From Bacillota bacterium (GTDB lineage: Bacteria > Bacillota_A > Clostridia > Peptostreptococcales > Anaerovoracaceae), in NCBI GenBank assembly GCA_017438085.1, contig JAFRWH010000040.1:1-9044 (forward strand): 9,044 nt of DNA, written 5' to 3'. Made by a program: the position numbers and the translations under genes. Below, in pieces: positions 4,734-9,044 of this stretch (within the stretch, counting starts at the first letter, position 1; the number at the start of each line of letters is the position of its first letter). A model generated the notes under the pieces. It did not search any database. It was not told the origin of the DNA and worked only from the letters and a program-made list of their open reading frames with translations.

Positions 4734-6389
4734 ATGAAGAAAAGCCTTATACTTGCACTGGCTATAGTCCTGCTGCTTTCTGCAGGCACGGCCTTTGCAC
4801 AGAACAGACTTATCGGAAGCCTCAGGAATCCATCATTTGAACTGGAGACAGTCTTTGGAGACCCAACAGCGGCCGATGGCATCACCATAACAGAGACCGA
4901 TTACATGGGGGAGCATCTCTACTGGGAGAACAGCTACAGCATCAGAAGCGGACAGCTGGTCAGCTCCAGCAGCCAGAGATTTGAGACCAAGGCCAGACGA
5001 AGGGACGGCGGACTGCCTGCCAGGAGGATGGGCGGCGGGAGCCCGTACCGCGGCGGAGTCTGGATACAGGATTATCTCGATCTGGACTATGATTACAGCA
5101 GCTACAGCCAGAAGAACCAGCCGGAGACAGGGACGCCATATCCTGACACTCTTGACCCCTATAACAAAGCAAAGGGCGGCCTGGCAAGGGCCTTTAACGA
5201 TCTTTATGAAAGTACCGCTCCCGGGGAGGAGGGCGTCGCCCTTATCCGCCTGGCGGACTATATGGATTATTATCCGCTGACTGTAAGTGTGGAGCTGCCG
5301 GGTACGGAGCTGGATGACAATGGAAACCGCAGAGGGGATATCTACTATGGTTTTTCCCCGGACTTTTATACCATGGACGAAAGATCCAGCCTTGAAAGCT
5401 ATGTCATCCTGAAGCTGATGGAACATTTCCGCATTCCGGTGCTGGAGGATCAGTATGTTCAGATACAGCTCTACAGGCCTAAAAGCGGCACAAGCACCAG
5501 TCATGCTCAGACCTCGGGGACCATGTTTGAGGAAAAGGAGGGAGACGGCTTCTCCCTTTATACGAACAGCTTTGCCACAGATGATGGAATATACTTCTGG
5601 TTCAACAACAGGACCTTCAGGGGCGATCTCATCGACACCAGCCAGATCCCGGAGGGTTACGGGATTTATCTGCTGCCTGTGGGGAATTTTGATTTCAGAA
5701 ATACGGAAGGGGAGATCATCGATGTGGAAAAGGGCGTGGATGTTGACAGCTTCAGGCTCTTCTATCCTGTGAACGAGGAGGATGAGATCCGCAGCATCTG
5801 GGTCGATCCCGATGGGGAGAGGCTGCTGCTCCACAGGATAAGTGAAGGACGCTATCTGGTGGATGTGATAGATACGGAGAGCGGCGAAAAGCTGCAGGAG
5901 ATAGAGGTTGCCACGGAGGATGAGTACCTGTCCTTCTACGACGGCGGAGCCGGACGCTATTACAATGTCCAGGAAGAAGCCCGGGAGGAGTTCGAACTGG
6001 CATGGATAGGCGGAAAAAGGCTTGTTGCTATCACCGAGGTCTCGGAGGGACGCTACGGAATATCCGTTGACTGCCAGCTGACTCAGGAACTGCAGCAGGA
6101 CAGCGATCTCATAAAACCTGATTCCGGCTTCGGGAGAGCCATGCTCTGGGACGGAGAAAGGCTGGTCATCGCATGCATCAGGCTGAGCCAGATGTCCGAT
6201 GAGAGGGGCGTTTACTGGCACAGTCAGAATTGCGGACCCGGGATATACGTGTTCAGTGGCTCACGTCTGGAGTTTCAGGGCAGGATAAACAGCAGCCTGG
6301 AGCTGGTCAATCCGGCTCAGTATTACTCAGGAAATAATACCTTTGTGATGCCCTTCGGCTATGCTCCTCTGGCAATACAGGGCGATTAG
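4734..6389 (+). CDS. Exported protein of unknown function, fifth gene of the ABC operon
   Basis: This is a 551-residue protein with a classical signal peptide: MKKS, a hydrophobic core (residues 5-17) and an AFA cleavage site at 20-22 before Gln23. There is no lipobox cysteine, C-terminal anchor or sorting motif, so the mature protein should be released or loosely cell-wall held. Residues 23-350 are mixed beta with many Tyr, Asp and Gly and match no family I know. From about 355 a repeated beta unit appears, [DG]G[EK]RL-[LV], at 360-364, 427-431 and 473-477; the first two are followed by SEGRY (370-374 and 437-441). This hints at a partial beta-propeller or similar repeat fold. GGGAGGA (4721-4727) overlaps the ATPase stop, so co-translation is clear. 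It may be an extracytoplasmic sensor, a substrate-binding partner or a structural accessory. Three cysteines (447, 481, 500) lie in the C-terminal part. Confidence 0.85.
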   Translation: MKKSLILALAIVLLLSAGTAFAQNRLIGSLRNPSFELETVFGDPTAADGITITETDYMGEHLYWENSYSIRSGQLVSSSSQRFETKARRRDGGLPARRMGGGSPYRGGVWIQDYLDLDYDYSSYSQKNQPETGTPYPDTLDPYNKAKGGLARAFNDLYESTAPGEEGVALIRLADYMDYYPLTVSVELPGTELDDNGNRRGDIYYGFSPDFYTMDERSSLESYVILKLMEHFRIPVLEDQYVQIQLYRPKSGTSTSHAQTSGTMFEEKEGDGFSLYTNSFATDDGIYFWFNNRTFRGDLIDTSQIPEGYGIYLLPVGNFDFRNTEGEIIDVEKGVDVDSFRLFYPVNEEDEIRSIWVDPDGERLLLHRISEGRYLVDVIDTESGEKLQEIEVATEDEYLSFYDGGAGRYYNVQEEAREEFELAWIGGKRLVAITEVSEGRYGISVDCQLTQELQQDSDLIKPDSGFGRAMLWDGERLVIACIRLSQMSDERGVYWHSQNCGPGIYVFSGSRLEFQGRINSSLELVNPAQYYSGNNTFVMPFGYAPLAIQGD

Positions 6390-6418
6390 ACCAAGGTTTT
6401 GAAGCCGCGAAATAAGGC

Positions 6419-6447
6419 TTGACAGAGCTATCGCGAAGTGATATATT
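6419..6447 (+). promoter_or_regulatory. Promoter of the thrS T-box transcript
   Basis: A consensus -35 box TTGACA (6419-6424) and a -10 box TATATT (6442-6447, 5 of 6) are separated by 17 bases. This predicts a start near 6454, immediately before the T-box leader. No convincing terminator is seen between the exported-protein gene (stop at 6389) and this promoter, only a weak AAGCC/GGCTT stem at 6402-6420 without a T-run, so some readthrough from the ABC operon is possible. Confidence 0.85.
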
Positions 6448-6453
6448 ACATGC

Positions 6454-6736
6454 AATTTCATACACAAAGGCGATGAAAAGGACGCCTGCGCACGGAACTG
6501 ACAGAGAGGGCTCCATACTGGTGGAAGGGGCAGGAGGGAAGGGCGCTGTGGCCACCACCTTGGAGCTGCCCGGGCGAAAGCAGTGCAAGTAGTTTGGGAC
6601 GGGACCTCCCGTTACAGAGGAAAGAGCGACGGAAAAGCAGAGGCCTTTAGGATCTCAGCTGAACCGTAAGCAGGGTGGAACCGTGGTATACGAAATCGTA
6701 TCTCACCCCTGGCATAGTCCGGGGGTGAGTTTTTTT
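6454..6736 (+). promoter_or_regulatory. T-box leader (threonine-tRNA sensing) controlling thrS
   Basis: This leader RNA reads the charging state of tRNA-Thr and decides whether transcription continues into thrS. The conserved T-box sequence AGGGTGGAACCGTG is at 6672-6685. Its TGGA (6676-6679) would pair with the free NCCA end of uncharged tRNA and implies U as the discriminator base. Stem I landmarks are AGAGAGGG (6503-6510) and GGTGGAA (6520-6526), which form the distal loop and bulge region, then GCCACCACCTTGGAGC (6551-6566), where ACC at 6554-6556 is the best specifier codon. ACC is a Thr codon, is followed by a purine, and lies 10 bases before the end of GAGC. A small ACGGG/CCCGT hairpin (6599-6612) fits stem III. 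An extra ATACG/CGTAT hairpin (6688-6701) sits between the T-box and the terminator. Confidence 0.93.
6702..6736 (+). terminator. T-box leader terminator
   Basis: CTCACCCCTGG (6702-6712) pairs with CCGGGGGTGAG (6719-6729) around CATAGT, giving 11 pairs including one U-G, followed by seven T (6730-6736). It lies 17 bases after the T-box sequence and 63 bases before the thrS start. It should form when tRNA-Thr is charged and be prevented when uncharged tRNA stabilises the antiterminator. Confidence 0.93.
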
Positions 6737-6799
6737 ATCCCCGAAAGCTCAAGAGGCAGGCCCCGCCAAAGGCCTGCGAAGATCACGGAGGAAAACAAA

Positions 6800-8587
6800 A
6801 TGGCAGAAGAAATCAGAGCAGCAGAAGAACAGGCTGCAGAAAACAAGTACACATTCGAAAATGAGGAGTACAGGCAGACCTACTGGCATACCTGCTCCCA
6901 CATCATGGCTCAGGCCATCAAGAGACTCTGGCCGGAGTGCAAGCTGGCTATCGGACCTTCCATCAAGGAAGGCTGGTACTACGACATCCAGGCTCCCTTT
7001 GCCTTCACACCGGAGCACATGGAAAAGATCGAGGCCGAGATGAAGAAGATCATCAAGGAGAACCTGCCCCTGGAGCGCTTTGAGCTGCCCAGAGAGGAAG
7101 CTCTCAAGTTCATGGAAGAGAAGGAAGAGCCCTTCAAGGTAGAACTCATCAACGACCTTCCCGAGGACGTGGCTATCAGCTTCTACAAGCAGGGCGAATT
7201 CACTGACCTCTGCGCAGGCCCCCATGTGGACCGCACCGGCCGCATCAAGCACAACGCATTCAAACTCCTTACCTGCAATGCCGCATACTGGAGAGGCGAT
7301 TCCAACCGCGAGACACTTCAGAGGATCTACGGCATAGCCTTCCCCAAGAAGGAAGAGCTGGAGGAGTACCTGGCCCGCATAGAAGAAGCCAAGAAGAGAG
7401 ACCACAGAAAGCTTGGCAGAGAGCTCGGACTTTTCGCCTTCAGAGATGAGGCTCCCGGCTTCCCCTTCTTCCTGCCCAAGGGCCTTATTCTTAAGAACAA
7501 GCTCATCGAGTACTGGAGATCCGTACGTATGAGCAGAGGTTATGTGGAGATCTCCACGCCCCAGATCATGCGTCAGACCCTTTGGGAGACTTCCGGTCAC
7601 TGGGATCACTATAAGGACAACATGTACACCACAGTGATCGATGACGAGCTCTTCTGCATCAAGCCCATGAACTGCCCCGGCTCCATACTGGTTTACGAGC
7701 TGGAGCCCCACAGCTACAAGGAACTGCCCCTGCGCTACGGCGAACTGGGCATCGTTCACAGACACGAGCTCTCCGGCGCTCTTCACGGCATGTTCAGAGT
7801 AAGATGCTTCACTCAGGACGATGCGCACATCCTGCTGGCTAAGGAACAGATCAGAGACGAGGTAGTGAACGTCACAAGGATCATCGACGAGATGTACAAT
7901 ACCTTCGGTCTTTCCTATAAGATCGTGCTCTCAACCATGCCAGAGGACCACATCGGCACCAGAGCAGACTGGGAGGTCGCTGAAAATGCGCTGGCTGACG
8001 CCATCACATCCATCGGCAAGACCTACGAGATCAACCCCGGCGACGGCGCTTTCTATGGCCCCAAGCTGGACTTCCACGTAACAGACTCTCTGGGAAGAGT
8101 ATGGCAGTGCGGTACCATCCAGCTGGACTATCAGCTGCCCGGCCGCTTCGGCATCGATTTCATCGACGCAAATTCCGAGAAGCAGGTACCTGTAATGATC
8201 CACACCGTTTCCTACGGTTCTCTTGAGAGATTCATGGGCATCATCACGGAGCACTTCGCAGGCGCTTTCCCCACATGGCTGGCTCCCGTTCAGGTGAAGA
8301 TTCTGCCAGTAACAGACAGAGCTCATCAGTACGCTGACAGCGTCAAGTACATGCTGGAAAGCTCCGGCTTCCGCGTAGAGGTGGATAAGAGGAGCGAGAA
8401 GGTAGGCAAGAAGATCCGCGACGGCCAGATGGAGAAGGTCCCCTATATGCTGATCGTAGGTGACAAGGACATCCAGGACAACACTGTTTCTCCCAGACAC
8501 AGAGTGGATGGAGACCTGGGAGCCATGGGTATCAAGGAATTCACCGATATCCTGACAAAGGAAGTAAACAGCAAGAGCCTGAAGTAA
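6800..8587 (+). CDS. thrS: Threonyl-tRNA synthetase, lacking the N-terminal TGS domain
   Basis: This enzyme charges tRNA-Thr with threonine in the cytosol. The 595-residue product is read from ATG 6800, chosen because GGAGGA (6787-6792) lies 7 bases upstream. The in-frame GTG at 6683 lies inside the T-box motif and is not a start. The editing domain begins almost at once, with HTCSH (30-34) and CAGPH (138-142), the residues that clear mischarged serine. The class II core carries the zinc ligands C292 (MNCPG), H343 (QDDAHIL) and H468 (VMIHT), motif 2 around FRVRCFTQDD (332-341) and motif 3 GSLERFMGI (473-481). An anticodon-binding domain fills about 495-590, starting at LAPVQVKILP. Typical bacterial ThrRS has about 640 residues, with roughly 60 TGS residues in front that are missing here. 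It is regulated by the T-box leader, and a terminator follows at 8631. Confidence 0.97.
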   Translation: MAEEIRAAEEQAAENKYTFENEEYRQTYWHTCSHIMAQAIKRLWPECKLAIGPSIKEGWYYDIQAPFAFTPEHMEKIEAEMKKIIKENLPLERFELPREEALKFMEEKEEPFKVELINDLPEDVAISFYKQGEFTDLCAGPHVDRTGRIKHNAFKLLTCNAAYWRGDSNRETLQRIYGIAFPKKEELEEYLARIEEAKKRDHRKLGRELGLFAFRDEAPGFPFFLPKGLILKNKLIEYWRSVRMSRGYVEISTPQIMRQTLWETSGHWDHYKDNMYTTVIDDELFCIKPMNCPGSILVYELEPHSYKELPLRYGELGIVHRHELSGALHGMFRVRCFTQDDAHILLAKEQIRDEVVNVTRIIDEMYNTFGLSYKIVLSTMPEDHIGTRADWEVAENALADAITSIGKTYEINPGDGAFYGPKLDFHVTDSLGRVWQCGTIQLDYQLPGRFGIDFIDANSEKQVPVMIHTVSYGSLERFMGIITEHFAGAFPTWLAPVQVKILPVTDRAHQYADSVKYMLESSGFRVEVDKRSEKVGKKIRDGQMEKVPYMLIVGDKDIQDNTVSPRHRVDGDLGAMGIKEFTDILTKEVNSKSLK

Positions 8588-8630
8588 GGCCGGAGAAGGG
8601 ATCGAACCCAAATATAAGAATCAGTTATGA

Positions 8631-8659
8631 AAAGACACCCGCATCAGGGTGTCTTTTTT
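8631..8659 (+). terminator. Intrinsic terminator after thrS
   Basis: GACACCC (8634-8640) pairs with GGGTGTC (8647-8653) around GCATCA, extended by AAA/TTT pairs and followed by a T-run to 8659. It starts 44 bases after the thrS stop and ends the thrS unit. The AAA flank means it may also work for transcripts from the opposite strand. Confidence 0.93.
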
Positions 8660-8736
8660 CTTGTGTACAATAATAAATTGAATATGGTTGAAAATGGATA
8701 TAAAAACAGATTATTGTATAAAATGGCAAAATCTTC

Positions 8737-8765
8737 TTGATGGCTGCGCTTGATTGTGTTAATAT
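8737..8765 (+). promoter_or_regulatory. Candidate promoter for the last gene
   Basis: TTGATG (8737-8742) and TAATAT (8760-8765) are separated by 17 bases and would start transcription near 8772, close to the ribosome binding site at 8781. Matches are 4 of 6 in each box. The surrounding 8660-8780 region is AT-rich and offers other partial boxes (for example TATAAA at 8699 and 8717), so the exact site is uncertain. Some promoter is needed here because of the terminator just upstream. Confidence 0.4.
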
Positions 8766-8792
8766 ATGGTAAATCATGCAAGGAGAGGAATG

Positions 8793-9044
8793 ATGATAAG
8801 AGTTGGGGTTTTTTCAGAGGATGAAGATTATGCCAGAGCTGTGTCTCTGGCTATTTCCGGACGCAGAACAGATACAAATGTGAGTATTCTGACTGAAAGA
8901 GATCAGGCAGAGAGCGGTGACTGGGATGTGAAGCTTCTTCTGGAGGAATACTGTTCTCTTAAGGAAGTTCTTGCACTCTATGATGCCCAGCTGAGCGAAG
9001 CGGGCAGGCGGACACTGCCATGCAGTCCTTCCTGCAGGCTGACA
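8793..9044 (+). CDS. N-terminal part of a receiver-like domain protein, possibly TadZ/CpaE-like (cut by window end)
   Basis: The open frame starts at ATG 8793 and runs off the window; 84 residues are visible. AGGAG at 8781-8785 is 7 bases from this ATG. The adjacent in-frame ATG at 8790 would leave only 4 bases, so 8793 is preferred. The beginning reads IRVGVFSEDEDYARAVSLAI: a short hydrophobic strand, an acidic turn and a helix, then NVSIL (second strand) and DVKLLLEEY (third strand). This is the alternating pattern of a response-regulator receiver fold. Such a degenerate receiver domain heads TadZ/CpaE proteins, ParA-like ATPases that localise type IV-like pilus machines, but no Walker motif is in view. 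An ordinary response regulator or another protein with this fold is equally open. It is a separate transcription unit after the thrS terminator. Confidence 0.75.
   Translation, partial: MIRVGVFSEDEDYARAVSLAISGRRTDTNVSILTERDQAESGDWDVKLLLEEYCSLKEVLALYDAQLSEAGRRTLPCSPSCRLT

Noticed and set aside
4833..6221. A 462-codon open frame on the minus strand inside the exported-protein gene
   Set aside because: It lies entirely opposite a gene with a signal peptide, strong ribosome binding site and operon context. Its translation has no recognisable domain, and long antisense frames are common opposite genes with this codon bias.
6683..6799. Extension of thrS to the in-frame GTG at 6683
   Set aside because: The GTG is part of the conserved T-box sequence, and the extension would translate through the leader terminator. 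The ATG at 6800 has a strong, well-spaced ribosome binding site.
6749..7828. A 359-codon open frame on the minus strand inside thrS
   Set aside because: It is antisense to well-conserved synthetase domains and overlaps the leader terminator. The translated product is Leu/Val-rich shadow sequence without a family signature.
7931..8611. A 226-codon minus-strand frame over the 3' part of thrS
   Set aside because: It is a shadow of the anticodon-binding and catalytic regions of thrS, with no independent evidence.
8581..8620. A stretch after thrS (AGGGATCGAACCC) that superficially recalls a tRNA T-arm
   Set aside because: No acceptor, D or anticodon stems can be built around it, and it is immediately followed by a terminator hairpin.

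Overview
The window looks like the chromosome of a low-to-mid GC Gram-positive anaerobe of the class Clostridia, most likely near Lachnospiraceae. This is an inference from four things: strong purine-rich ribosome binding sites, frequent AGA/AGG arginine codons, a tRNA-sensing T-box leader in front of a threonyl-tRNA synthetase gene, and a YtrA-type GntR regulator leading an ABC transporter operon. Every gene I accept is on the + strand.

Positions 1-2115 hold a loose run of accessory genes. They are a protein tail of unknown function, a 111-residue acidic protein I do not recognise, a stand-alone TfoX N-terminal-domain protein, a 264-base gap with a repeated nonamer, two hairpins and a possible 56-codon ORF, and a small cytosolic phosphodiesterase of the alkaline phosphatase superfamily. 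The run closes with a clear intrinsic terminator at 2092-2115.

Positions 2120-6389 are one compact operon. A promoter with a consensus -35 box overlaps one of two matching 18-base palindromes, which are probable operators for the first gene product, a YtrA-subfamily GntR repressor. Two small, distantly related membrane proteins, an ABC ATPase and a 551-residue exported protein follow, with gaps of only 2-12 bases. The simplest reading is a self-regulated ABC system that responds to an envelope-active or small-molecule signal, with a dedicated extracytoplasmic partner. The exported protein makes this the most interesting part of the window; its function and the transported substrate cannot be read from the sequence.

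Positions 6419-8659 form a separate unit for threonyl-tRNA supply: a strong promoter, a T-box leader with a probable ACC (Thr) specifier, a leader terminator, thrS and a final terminator. The synthetase starts directly at the editing domain and lacks the usual N-terminal TGS domain. After an AT-rich spacer, a new gene begins at 8793 and runs off the window end. Its visible part looks like a receiver-like fold of the kind found at the N terminus of TadZ/CpaE proteins, but this is tentative.
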